DNA from: Paracoccaceae bacterium
GTDB taxonomy: Bacteria; Pseudomonadota; Alphaproteobacteria; Rhodobacterales; Rhodobacteraceae
Length of the DNA stretch: 42,266 nucleotides
Assembly (NCBI GenBank): GCA_018647275.1
Contig: JABGTH010000169.1
Span: forward strand, 1 to 42,266
Reading direction: 5' to 3'
This document shows, one piece after another, positions 17,771-25,264 of the stretch. The notes beneath the pieces were generated by a model, which saw nothing but the letters and a program-made list of their open reading frames with translations, made no database searches and had not been told where the DNA came from. The translations under genes were made by a program, and so were the position numbers. Numbering within the stretch: position 1 is the first letter of the stretch; every line of letters starts with the position of its first letter.

Positions 17771-18195
17771 TTAGAGCATTGCTAAGAACCGCGATCCGTT
17801 TGGTGAATACAAACTTTTGCCGGCTGACTCAAATTATTGAGCATGTCTATTAACCGGAGCACCAGATCCCGCTTTGCACAAAAGTGGGCCATGATCATTA
17901 ACCCTGCGACACAGGTCTAAAAATGTGACCCCTTGCGAAAATACGGTGGGATCAGTGGGTGAAAATACGTGTTTCAAGACAACAGAAGCCCCCCCATCAG
18001 CAACATAACGTTGAACTATATGTAAACGATTTTCTTCGTTTTTGATCCATTCAGCACCGCAAGAATATGAAGTTTCATCAAGACCGGCATATGCTGCAAG
18101 GGAAGAAAAGCATCCGGATGCGGAAGCGCGAAGACCAATTTAATTTAGGCACAGCGCCCTCTTTTTCTGTTTCCAACTTGCGAAATAGGCTCACA
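17771..18195 (-). pseudogene. Eroded minus-strand gene of unknown family
   Basis: A minus-strand frame is open from 18139 to the TAA at 17834 (101 codons) but has no start codon near its beginning. It reads with normal protein composition, for example EWIKNEENRLHIVQRYVADG, HVFSPTDPTVFSQGVTFLDL and VNDHGPLLC. After the TAA the same frame continues ESAGKSLYSPNGSRFLAML to a second stop at 17771. Just upstream, a neighbouring frame reads SLFRKLETEKEGAVPKLNW (about 18136-18192), suggesting a frameshift. Together this looks like a degraded gene with a lost start, one frameshift and two stops. I do not recognise the family. It fills most of the gap between acnB and hslV; I see nothing else between 17700 and 17770. 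Confidence 0.4.
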
Positions 18196-18206
18196 GTTTT
18201 CATATA
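18177..18206 (+). promoter_or_regulatory. Possible heat-shock (RpoH-type) promoter of hslV
   Basis: CTTGCG at 18177-18182 and CATATA at 18201-18206 are separated by 18 bases and lie 24 bases before the hslV ATG. CTTG is the core of the alphaproteobacterial sigma-32 -35 element and hslV is usually heat-induced; the -10 match is only partial. Confidence 0.3.
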
Positions 18207-18229
18207 CTATTACAATAGGAGTAAACATC

Positions 18230-18793
18230 ATGGCTACGAACGAATTCCCCGGTTGGCACGGAACAACAATTGTCGGCGTCAAAAAAGACGGAGAAGTTGT
18301 AATTGCAGGCGACGGTCAAGTGTCTTTGGGACAGACCGTTATTAAAGGCACTGCACGCAAAGTGCGCCGCTTGTCCCCAGGTGGGTATGACGTTGTCGCA
18401 GGATTTGCAGGATCAACTGCTGATGCGTTTACTTTGCTGGAGCGTCTAGAAGCAAAACTAGAGGCAACGCCGGGCCAATTGGCGCGCGCCTCTGTTGAGT
18501 TGGCCAAAGACTGGCGCACCGACAAGTATTTGCAAAAGCTCGAAGCTATGTTGATTGTTACGGATGGCACTGAGTTGTTCGTGATTACTGGCGCTGGTGA
18601 TGTTCTTGAGCCAGAGCACAATGTGGCAGCCATCGGGTCGGGTGGTAATTTTGCCTTGGCCGCCGCCCGTGGATTAATGGACAGTGATCGTAACGCAGAA
18701 CAGATTGCGCGTGATGCTATGGCAATTGCCGCTGATATTTGTGTTTATACCAACGGCAAGCTGACTGTAGAGGCGATTAAGAAGAATTCTTAA
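18230..18793 (+). CDS. hslV: ATP-dependent protease peptidase subunit HslV (ClpQ)
   Basis: HslV is the proteolytic core of the two-component HslUV protease, a double hexamer with an N-terminal threonine nucleophile. The 187-residue product has a short propeptide (MATNEFPGWHG) before TTIVGVKKDG, so T12 should become the mature N-terminus. GDGQVSLGQT, GFAGSTADAFTLLERLE and AIGSGGNFALAAARGL are all family signatures. AGGAG lies eight bases before the ATG. The stop codon at 18793 directly abuts the end of the convergent DM13 pseudogene, which separates hslV from hslU. In most bacteria hslV and hslU are adjacent and co-transcribed; here they lie 551 bases apart. Confidence 0.96.
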   Translation: MATNEFPGWHGTTIVGVKKDGEVVIAGDGQVSLGQTVIKGTARKVRRLSPGGYDVVAGFAGSTADAFTLLERLEAKLEATPGQLARASVELAKDWRTDKYLQKLEAMLIVTDGTELFVITGAGDVLEPEHNVAAIGSGGNFALAAARGLMDSDRNAEQIARDAMAIAADICVYTNGKLTVEAIKKNS

Positions 18794-19182
18794 TCAGAGT
18801 TTCGCAACACTAAAACCAACATTAAGTCTTTCGCACCAGACCCAGACCTCATTGTAGTCGTCTGGGTTGATCTCCTTTGGAACTTCATAGGATGACGCAC
18901 CATTTAAGCTTTTAAGTGGGCCCATAATTGTCGACTTATCAAAGCCATTTTTTCCAAAAGCAATTTAGGGCTCAGGGGCGCCGTCAAGGGTGAAATCATC
19001 CAAAAGGTTTACAACAAACCCACCGTACTTTTTTGCAATTTCAGAGCGACCTGTCGTGATGTGACCATTCACCCCTTTGAACTCCGCAAGCCGACCATGA
19101 CCGCCAGCAAGGAGTGGCGATGCCAGTGTTGTTGCACCTGCGGCCAGAGATAAATTCAGAAAATACGACGCATCATTGACAT
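18794..19182 (-). pseudogene. DM13-domain protein gene, inactivated
   Basis: The minus strand encodes a small exported DM13-domain protein with two lesions. Reading from ATG 19182 gives MSMMRRIF then a stop; moving frame by one base gives FLNLSLAAGATTLASPLLA, a signal peptide, so a 1-base insertion after codon 6 is inferred. The main frame continues EFKGVNGHITTGRSEIAKK, LLDDFTLDGAPEP, then TAA at 18965-18967, then IAFGKNGFDK, LKSLNGASSYEVP and YNEVWVWCERLNVGFSVAKL to the natural TGA at 18794. GHxTTG, DDFxxDGAPxP, LGKDG-like text and WCExxNV are DM13 landmarks. Intact relatives have K at the TAA position, one base away. DM13 proteins are thought to act in periplasmic redox chemistry. Confidence 0.7.
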
Positions 19183-19344
19183 TCCGTTGAATGCTGATTG
19201 TTAGGGTCCAACCTGACAGATCAAATAATTTCACGCTAGCCACCTCTCCCATTCGTGAATTCTACAGTTGTTTTCGTATTCATGGTTGCGTTCCAGAGCC
19301 CAGCGCTTACATAAATTAACAGTCTTTCAACGCAGGATGCCCCT

Positions 19345-20652
19345 TTGACCGATCTTACACCTAGAGAAATTGTTTCAGAACTTGATCGCTTTATCATCGG
19401 TCAGAACGATGCCAAACGGGCTGTTGCCGTTGCATTGCGCAATCGCTGGCGCCGCAAACAATTGTCCGATGACTTGCGTGATGAAGTTTATCCAAAAAAT
19501 ATTCTAATGATCGGACCCACCGGCGTTGGTAAAACCGAGATCAGCCGCCGGTTGGCCAAACTGGCAAAAGCACCTTTTCTAAAGGTCGAAGCGACGAAGT
19601 TTACTGAAGTCGGTTACGTTGGCCGCGACGTTGAACAGATCATCCGCGATCTGATGGAAAGCGCGATCACAATGACGCGCGAACACATGCGCGAAGATGT
19701 TAAAGCCAAGGCACACCAAGCCGCCGAAGACCGTGTGATTGACGCAATCGCCGGCACTGATGCCCGCGAAGGCACCCGCGACATGTTCCGCAAAAAGCTA
19801 AAGTCGGGTGTGCTGGATGACACGGTTATCGAACTTGAAGTCGCGGACACATCGAGCCCATTTTCATCAATGGAAATCCCAGGGCAACCTGGATCGAATA
19901 TGGGAATGATGAACCTTGGTGAGATGTTTGGAAAAGCTATGGGTGTCCGCACCACCCAACGCAAATTAAAAGTGGCAGACTGCTACGATGTTCTAATTAG
20001 CGAAGAAGCCGACAAACTTCTTGACGATGAAACCGTCACACGCGCTGCCCTTGAAGCTGTTGAGCAAAATGGCATCGTCTTTCTGGACGAGATCGACAAG
20101 GTGTGTACCCGCTCTGATGCCCGTGGTGGTGATGTGAGCCGCGAGGGTGTGCAGCGCGATTTGTTGCCACTGATTGAGGGTACTACCGTCAGTACCAAAC
20201 ATGGCGCGGTGAAAACTGATCATATCCTGTTCATCGCCTCTGGTGCTTTTCACATCGCCAAGCCATCAGATTTATTGCCCGAGCTTCAGGGTCGCCTACC
20301 GATCCGCGTTGAATTGCAGGCACTGACCGAAGACGATTTCGTTCGCATCCTAACAGAGACAGAAAACGCTCTGACACTTCAGTATTCAGCCCTAATGGGA
20401 ACTGAGGAAGTAACAGTTACATTCGAAGAAGATGGCATAAAAGCGCTGGCAAAAATTGCTGCTGGCGTGAACCAAAGCGTTGAGAACATTGGTGCCCGTC
20501 GTCTTTATACGGTGATGGAGCGCGTGTTTGAGGAGCTGTCTTTTGGTGCCCCAGATCGCGCAGGTGATGAGGTGATCGTGGATGCGGCATTCGTTGAAAA
20601 GAACCTAGGCGAGTTGACAAAGTCCACAGACCTAAGCCGCTACGTGCTCTAG
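19345..20652 (+). CDS. hslU: ATP-dependent protease ATPase subunit HslU (ClpY)
   Basis: HslU is the AAA+ unfoldase that feeds substrates to HslV. The 435-residue product shows TPREIVSELDRFIIGQNDAK, Walker A GPTGVGKTEISRRLAKL, the pore-loop motif GYVGRDVE, the intermediate I-domain (about residues 110-240), Walker B FLDEIDKVC, and the C-terminal sensor region GARRLYTVMERVFEELSF ending SRYVL, the tail that docks into HslV. The start is a TTG codon at 19345 with AGGA seven bases upstream; no in-frame ATG fits the family N-terminus. The DM13 pseudogene lies upstream on the other strand, so hslU probably has its own promoter. Confidence 0.96.
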   Translation: MTDLTPREIVSELDRFIIGQNDAKRAVAVALRNRWRRKQLSDDLRDEVYPKNILMIGPTGVGKTEISRRLAKLAKAPFLKVEATKFTEVGYVGRDVEQIIRDLMESAITMTREHMREDVKAKAHQAAEDRVIDAIAGTDAREGTRDMFRKKLKSGVLDDTVIELEVADTSSPFSSMEIPGQPGSNMGMMNLGEMFGKAMGVRTTQRKLKVADCYDVLISEEADKLLDDETVTRAALEAVEQNGIVFLDEIDKVCTRSDARGGDVSREGVQRDLLPLIEGTTVSTKHGAVKTDHILFIASGAFHIAKPSDLLPELQGRLPIRVELQALTEDDFVRILTETENALTLQYSALMGTEEVTVTFEEDGIKALAKIAAGVNQSVENIGARRLYTVMERVFEELSFGAPDRAGDEVIVDAAFVEKNLGELTKSTDLSRYVL

Positions 20653-20707
20653 TCAGGGCCAGATTGCTGGGGTAGGGCTGTACCAATCCCTTCTTTAAGG
20701 TCAGCTC

Positions 20708-21922
20708 ATGCGCGATACATTTCTATTTAAAAACGCCCCTTGGTTGGCGGCGGGTGCGCTTTTGACGTTGCTATCGTCCTTTGGGCAAACGTTTTTCATA
20801 TCCATTTTTGCTGCAGAAATTCAATATTCCTTCGACCTGAGCCACGGCTCTTGGGGCGGGATCTATGCCTTAGGTACAACCGCTTCAGCTGTTGTGATGG
20901 TATGGGCGGGCGGCCTAACGGATAAGCTTCGTGTGAGAACATTGGGGCCTACTGTTTTGCTGCTGCTTGCTCTGGCCTGTTTATTCATGGCCTTTAACCC
21001 ATACGCAGTCTTGCTACCTCTTGTAATCTTTGCGTTGCGACTTTTCGGGCAGGGCATGACTAGCCACATCGCAATCGTTGCAATGGCACGTTGGTTTTCT
21101 GCGGCCCGCGGCCGTGCGCTGTCTATTTCCGCACTTGGGTTTTCAGCTGGTCAGGCCATCCTACCAATCATTTTTGTTTTGCTGCTTGAACATATGGGTT
21201 GGCGCCTTTTGTGGGTCATCGCAGCCTGTATAGCGATCCTGGGCATTCCCCTTTTGAAAGGTCTTTTGCGCAAAGAGCGCACGCCGCAATCTATGGCAAA
21301 CGAAAATCCATCATTCGGAATGGACGGGCGATATTGGAAACGATTTGAAGCCCTGCGCCACCCCTTGTTTTGGTGCATGGTGCCTACGGTCCTTGGTCCT
21401 TCTGCCTTCAACACAGCGTTCTTTTTCCATCAAGTCCACTTTGCTGAATTGAAAGGAATCACGCACATCGCATTGGTTGCTCAATTCCCACTTTATACAG
21501 CGGTGTCCGTTGGCGCGATGTTGCTGTCGGGTTGGGGACTAGACAAGTTGGGAACACCGCGGCTATTGCCGTTTATCCAAGTACCCATGATCGCAGCATT
21601 TATCATCTTCGCACTGGGAAGCGGCACACTGACGATCACCCTTGGCTTTATCATGTTGGGCATTACCGCAGGCGCTGGTACAACTTTACCCGGGGCATTT
21701 TGGGCGGAATTCTATGGTACCAAATTCATCGGATCGATCAAGGCACTTGCCACTGCTGTCATGGTGCTAGGCTCAGCAATTGGGCCTGGAATCACAGGCA
21801 TTATGATTGATTATGGCGTAGGGCTCGAAACCCAATTTTACTGGATCGCAGGTTACTTTGCATTGGCAACAATTGTCTTGTGGATAGGCGTCCATAAGTA
21901 CGCACCAAGCCTCAAAACCTAA
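20708..21922 (+). CDS. Major facilitator superfamily transporter
   Basis: This 404-residue integral membrane protein has about twelve hydrophobic helices in two halves joined by a cytoplasmic loop near residues 190-215 (LLRKERTPQSMANENPSF). The MFS loop 2-3 motif appears as GGLTDKLRVRTLGP, and its counterpart in the second half as GWGLDKLGTPRLLPF. The substrate cannot be deduced; the overall form resembles the oxalate/formate or monocarboxylate-like branches, but weakly. AAGGTCAGCTC precedes the ATG at 20708 and could supply ribosome binding. Its stop overlaps the convergent smr stop by four bases (CTAA). Confidence 0.88.
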   Translation: MRDTFLFKNAPWLAAGALLTLLSSFGQTFFISIFAAEIQYSFDLSHGSWGGIYALGTTASAVVMVWAGGLTDKLRVRTLGPTVLLLLALACLFMAFNPYAVLLPLVIFALRLFGQGMTSHIAIVAMARWFSAARGRALSISALGFSAGQAILPIIFVLLLEHMGWRLLWVIAACIAILGIPLLKGLLRKERTPQSMANENPSFGMDGRYWKRFEALRHPLFWCMVPTVLGPSAFNTAFFFHQVHFAELKGITHIALVAQFPLYTAVSVGAMLLSGWGLDKLGTPRLLPFIQVPMIAAFIIFALGSGTLTITLGFIMLGITAGAGTTLPGAFWAEFYGTKFIGSIKALATAVMVLGSAIGPGITGIMIDYGVGLETQFYWIAGYFALATIVLWIGVHKYAPSLKT

Positions 21923-22527
21923 CGGGGTTTCCTCAGATAGACGTAATAGGCACCGCCGCCGCCGTGGCGATCGTGGGCTTGGGTCACCTGCAACACAGCT
22001 GAAGATAAAGGTACCAGAGCCAACCACTGTGGTACTTGATGTCGCAAAACACCAAAACGCACTGGGATCGGCCCACCGTCATCGCGCGATTTACCTTTGC
22101 CCGTGATTACAAGAACCAAACGCTTCCCGTTGCCATAAGCCGAGAGGATAAACTGCGTCAAAAGCGGGTGGGCGCGATCCAACGTTAAACCGTGTAGATC
22201 CAAGCGCCCTTCAGGTTTCAACTTGCCACGCTTCATCTGATCAAACGCTTTACGATCCATCGTGATCTTTGAATTTTGAACCTGTTCAGCGATAGGTGCG
22301 ATACGATCAACGCGGGTCAACGATTTGGATTTTTGACCTACTTTAGGGCCTAAGGGTTTAACCAGCGTTTCAATCAACTTACGCCGCTTTGGAGTCGGCA
22401 ATATCTGGGGTTCCATATTCAGTATGGTGCTAAAATCAACAGGCTTACGCCCCTGCTTTAACTGTTCCGTCCGATCAGTCACTTGCTTCCACAATTCAAC
22501 CTCTTCAGGTTTTAACTTACGACCCAT
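21919..22527 (-). CDS. Smr/MutS2-domain protein
   Basis: This 202-residue protein has a basic N-terminal segment (MGRKLKPEEVELWKQVTDRT) and a C-terminal Smr domain: RLDLHGLTLDRAHPLLTQFI with the LDLHG motif, LVLVITGKGKS (TGKG motif) and the terminal HGGGGAYYVYLRK. Smr domains are DNA or RNA endonucleases or nicking modules; this DUF-type stand-alone form has no settled role. The start at 22527 is preferred to the upstream frame opening because GGAGGA precedes it and the family begins MGRK. Its ATG overlaps the stop of the truncated mltA, and tim44 lies further upstream, so tim44-mltA-smr was one operon. Confidence 0.9.
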   Translation of the reverse strand: MGRKLKPEEVELWKQVTDRTEQLKQGRKPVDFSTILNMEPQILPTPKRRKLIETLVKPLGPKVGQKSKSLTRVDRIAPIAEQVQNSKITMDRKAFDQMKRGKLKPEGRLDLHGLTLDRAHPLLTQFILSAYGNGKRLVLVITGKGKSRDDGGPIPVRFGVLRHQVPQWLALVPLSSAVLQVTQAHDRHGGGGAYYVYLRKPR

Positions 22528-22793
22528 CAGGAGTCCTCCGGTAGCAGCGCATCTGGTTGGGCAGTCGCATAAACACAAAAAGCCGTCCAATCTGGATCAT
22601 CCATATCACAGCAAGTGTAATGAAATACGGTTAGGGCAGCGGAATGATCATCCTCTGCCCAACCTTCTAATTCATCAAATGATAAAACCGTGTAAGCCAC
22701 TTCTGCCTTGACAGGTTCGGCCGCAATGGCAAAACCTGCTGCAAAAGCAATCGCAACCGCGTGGCTTAGGCGTCTGTAGAAACAAGTAACCAA
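22527..22793 (-). pseudogene. mltA: Truncated membrane-bound lytic transglycosylase A
   Basis: The 88-codon frame has a signal peptide (RLSHAVAIAFAAGFAIAAEP) and then VLSFDELEGWAEDDHSAALT, FHYTCCDMDDPDWTAFC, which match the start of mature MltA in roseobacters. A full MltA has about 330-370 residues; here the sequence ends QPDALLPEDS, and the catalytic barrel domain with its aspartate is gone. The stop overlaps the smr start (TGATG). The last residues LLPEDS may be the old C-terminus, which would make this an internal in-frame deletion, but that is uncertain. The first ATG (22793) overlaps tim44 by 28 bases. The product may be secreted but cannot cleave peptidoglycan. Confidence 0.7.
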
Positions 22794-23425
22794 TTTGGAT
22801 CATCCGCACCCATAGTACGCGCGAACGCCCATGTGTCTTTCTGTTTCTTAACGTCAGTAGTGCTTCCCTCAACGATATCACCACTGCGATCAAGTACAGT
22901 AGATGTCATTTCAGCAACAAAGCGGATCGAAATTTCGGCCTCATTAGTGTCCGGGTTCAAGGTTGCATCAACCAGTTTCATTTCACGCACACCAAAGAAG
23001 TTTGCATCGATTGTCAAACCTTGGTCTTCGCGTGCTGCAACACCGTCTACAAAGCTTTCATAGATTTCTTCTGACAGAAACGGCTGAATATCGGCCAATT
23101 CACCTGTCTCATAACCCATCACAATCATCTCGTAAGCACCGCGCGCACCGCCGATGAAATCGCCAACGTTAAATGTTGGCTCTAGGCGCTTCATCGCAGA
23201 CAATGCTGTTGCTTGTGGCGTATCAGCCTCAACATGATCATTAACGTCCAAATCTGGACCACCCTCAATCACTTCAAGATCAGGACGACCACGGCGTTCG
23301 TTCATCGGAACTGCGGCAGGGCCATCTTCAAATCCCTCGCGGGTACCCAATACGTTTTTCAAACGCAGGATTAGAAAAACGGCTATGCCGGCCAACACCA
23401 ACAGTTGGATCAGGGGCTGATTCAT
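22766..23425 (-). CDS. Tim44/TimA-like membrane-associated protein
   Basis: This 219-residue protein has an N-terminal membrane helix (PLIQLLVLAGIAVFLILRL, residues 3-21), a charged linker rich in acidic residues, and a C-terminal Tim44-like domain: FNVGDFIGGARGAYEMIVMG, LQPFLSEE-like text (IQPFLSEEIYESFVDGVAAR) and EAEISIRFVAEMTS followed by TWAFARTMGADDPNWLLVST. The family is related to the mitochondrial import protein Tim44; in alphaproteobacteria its role is not firmly known, but a role near protein export or membrane assembly is often suggested. Here it is next to fxsA (divergent) and secB. It is the first gene of the old tim44-mltA-smr operon. Confidence 0.88.
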   Translation of the reverse strand: MNQPLIQLLVLAGIAVFLILRLKNVLGTREGFEDGPAAVPMNERRGRPDLEVIEGGPDLDVNDHVEADTPQATALSAMKRLEPTFNVGDFIGGARGAYEMIVMGYETGELADIQPFLSEEIYESFVDGVAAREDQGLTIDANFFGVREMKLVDATLNPDTNEAEISIRFVAEMTSTVLDRSGDIVEGSTTDVKKQKDTWAFARTMGADDPNWLLVSTDA

Positions 23426-23489
23426 AATTACCTCTATTAATGTAATACCATGGAAACATTAGGCTGTTGACCTTATGTAGGGGCTGACC

Positions 23490-23510
23490 CCCTGCAAGTC
23501 CACTGCAGGG
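23490..23510. repeat. 7-base inverted repeat in the tim44-fxsA intergenic region
   Basis: CCCTGCA (23490-23496) and TGCAGGG (23504-23510) are perfect reverse complements separated by AGTCCAC. It lies just before fxsA in a divergent promoter region, so it may be an operator or a leader hairpin. There is no T-tract, so it is not a terminator. Confidence 0.4.
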
Positions 23511-23531
23511 ACCATGAAAGGATTGCTCGAC

Positions 23532-24014
23532 ATGTGGCTTTTTGTAGCCTTTTTGGCCGTACCGCTCATTGAGATCGGTTTGTTTATTCAAATCGGGGGT
23601 GTTATCGGGCTTTGGCCGACACTTTTGGTTGTTATTTTGACCGCTATGCTGGGCACCTATTTAGTGCGCACCCAAGGGTTGATGGCAATTGGTAAGCTCC
23701 AGTCATCATTTTCACAGCTTCAGGACCCAACTGAACCGTTGGCACACGGGGCTATGATCTTGTTCGCGGGTGCATTGCTACTGACACCCGGCTTTTTCAC
23801 TGATGGTGTTGGGTTTGCACTGTGCGTACCTTTCATTAGAACATGGGTTTTCAATAGTCTGCGCCAAAAGGTAAAAATGCAGTCCTTCAGCATGGGACCA
23901 ACTGGGCGTCAGCCGCATCAATCATATGACCCAAATGTGATCGATGGAGATTTTGAAGAGGTCGAAATCGACCCAACTAAAACTTCTGATCCCTCTGGAT
24001 GGACCAAGCATTGA
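23532..24014 (+). CDS. fxsA: FxsA family membrane protein
   Basis: This is a 160-residue inner-membrane protein of the FxsA family, known in E. coli for relieving exclusion of phage T7 by F plasmids; its normal role is unknown. It has about three or four helices: WLFVAFLAVPLIEIGLFIQI, LWPTLLVVILTAMLGTYLV, and AMILFAGALLLTPGFFTDGV containing the family hallmark LLLTPGFFTD. The C-terminal tail is polar and acidic. The ATG at 23532 is preferred to 23514 because AAAGGA lies at a proper distance and the family begins MWLF. secB follows on the same strand after 59 bases. Confidence 0.92.
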   Translation: MWLFVAFLAVPLIEIGLFIQIGGVIGLWPTLLVVILTAMLGTYLVRTQGLMAIGKLQSSFSQLQDPTEPLAHGAMILFAGALLLTPGFFTDGVGFALCVPFIRTWVFNSLRQKVKMQSFSMGPTGRQPHQSYDPNVIDGDFEEVEIDPTKTSDPSGWTKH

Positions 24015-24073
24015 GACCCATGAACCAAACTGATACAGACTAAAAAAATTCGGAATATCCGCAGGAGAAAACA

Positions 24074-24571
24074 ATGGCCGAGAACGAAACACCAGCAGCT
24101 GCAGCAGCTGCTCCATCACAACCACAAATGCGCATCTTGGGTCAGTTCATCCGCGACATGTCATTTGAAAATATTGTTGCACAAAAAGGCGCACCGTCTG
24201 ATGCACAGCCTGACGTGCAAGTTCAGGTTAACTTGGACGCGAAAAAGCGTGAGCCAGCAAATCAATATGAATCCTCAATCAAGTTGAATGTTACGTCGAA
24301 AGACAAAAGCACTGATACAACTATCTTTGTTTTCGAAATCGACTACGTCGGCATTTTCCAAGTTGAAGGTGTGCCAGAAGATCAAATGCACCCGTTCTTG
24401 TTGATCGAATGCCCACGCATGATTTTCCCATTCCTGCGCCGCATCGTTAGCGATGTCACACGCGATGGTGGCTTCCCACCATTGAACTTGGAAAACATCG
24501 ACTTTATCGCACTATACCGCGGTGAAATTGCACGTCGTCAGGCAGAAACGCCCGCACCTGAAAACGCTTAA
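24074..24571 (+). CDS. secB: Protein-export chaperone SecB
   Basis: SecB is a homotetrameric chaperone that holds precursors unfolded and passes them to SecA. The 165-residue product has an alanine-rich N-terminus, then MRILGQFIRDMSFENIVAQK (the family's first strand), FVFEIDYVGIFQVEGVPEDQ, PFLLIECPRMIFPFLRRIVS and TRDGGFPPLNLENIDFIALY. AGGAG sits eight bases before the ATG. The acidic strip and C-terminal helix needed for SecA binding look normal. It is downstream of fxsA and convergent with dnaQ, whose stop is only four bases away. Confidence 0.97.
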   Translation: MAENETPAAAAAAPSQPQMRILGQFIRDMSFENIVAQKGAPSDAQPDVQVQVNLDAKKREPANQYESSIKLNVTSKDKSTDTTIFVFEIDYVGIFQVEGVPEDQMHPFLLIECPRMIFPFLRRIVSDVTRDGGFPPLNLENIDFIALYRGEIARRQAETPAPENA

Positions 24572-24574
24572 GAA

Positions 24575-25264
24575 TTAAGACTTTAGCCAAAGGGCGGCAT
24601 CGCCCAGCTCTTTGGCTATATAGGCTTTGTGGGTTTCGGCCTCGGCCTCAGACAATCTTGATGGTAGTGGGTTTGGACGCGGTTGAGGCTTCCATTCCCC
24701 GCCATCTGCTCCCCCTTTAGACGATGATGATGTTGCCAACCCGAAATCAGGCTGACGACCACCAATCAGTTCTAAATAAACTTCAGCCAGAATTTCACTA
24801 TCAAGCAGGGCGCCGTGCAAATCGCGTTCAAAGTTCGTGATTCCAAAACGTCTGCACAAAGCATCCAAAGATGCGGGTGAGCCTGGAAACTTTTTTCGCG
24901 CCATTGGCAATGTATCAAGTGCACGCACCATCGGAATTTCGGGCAGACCAATCCATTTCAATTCAGCGTTCAAGAACTTCATATCAAACGCGGCATTGTG
25001 AATGACCAAAGTTGAGTCCTCGATGAAATCAAGAAACTTCTGACCAACTTGCGCAAACTTTGGTTTGTCACGCAGGAAATCATCGCCCAAGCCGTGAACC
25101 TGAAACGCTTCATCTGGCATCGCGCGTTCAGGGTTAATGTATTCATGAAACTGAACACCAGTTGGCACGTGGCCTTCCAATTCAAGCGCACCAATTTCTA
25201 CAATATGGTCACCTGTGAACGGGTCAAAGCCTGTGGTTTCAGTATCAAGTACGATCTCACGCAT
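24575..25264 (-). CDS. dnaQ: DNA polymerase III epsilon subunit (proofreading exonuclease)
   Basis: DnaQ is the 3'-5' proofreading exonuclease of the replicative polymerase. The 229-residue product shows the DEDDh motifs: Exo I DTETTGFDP (D7, E9), Exo II HNAAFDMKFLNAEL, and Exo III HGALLDSEILAEVYLEL. A proline-rich linker (KPQPRPNPLPSRLS) leads to the C-terminal segment that binds the polymerase alpha subunit. It overlaps coaE by eight bases and ends the leftward maf-aroE-coaE-dnaQ operon that starts at the putative origin, so its expression may respond to DnaA through the box at the maf start. Confidence 0.97.
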   Translation of the reverse strand: MREIVLDTETTGFDPFTGDHIVEIGALELEGHVPTGVQFHEYINPERAMPDEAFQVHGLGDDFLRDKPKFAQVGQKFLDFIEDSTLVIHNAAFDMKFLNAELKWIGLPEIPMVRALDTLPMARKKFPGSPASLDALCRRFGITNFERDLHGALLDSEILAEVYLELIGGRQPDFGLATSSSSKGGADGGEWKPQPRPNPLPSRLSEAEAETHKAYIAKELGDAALWLKS

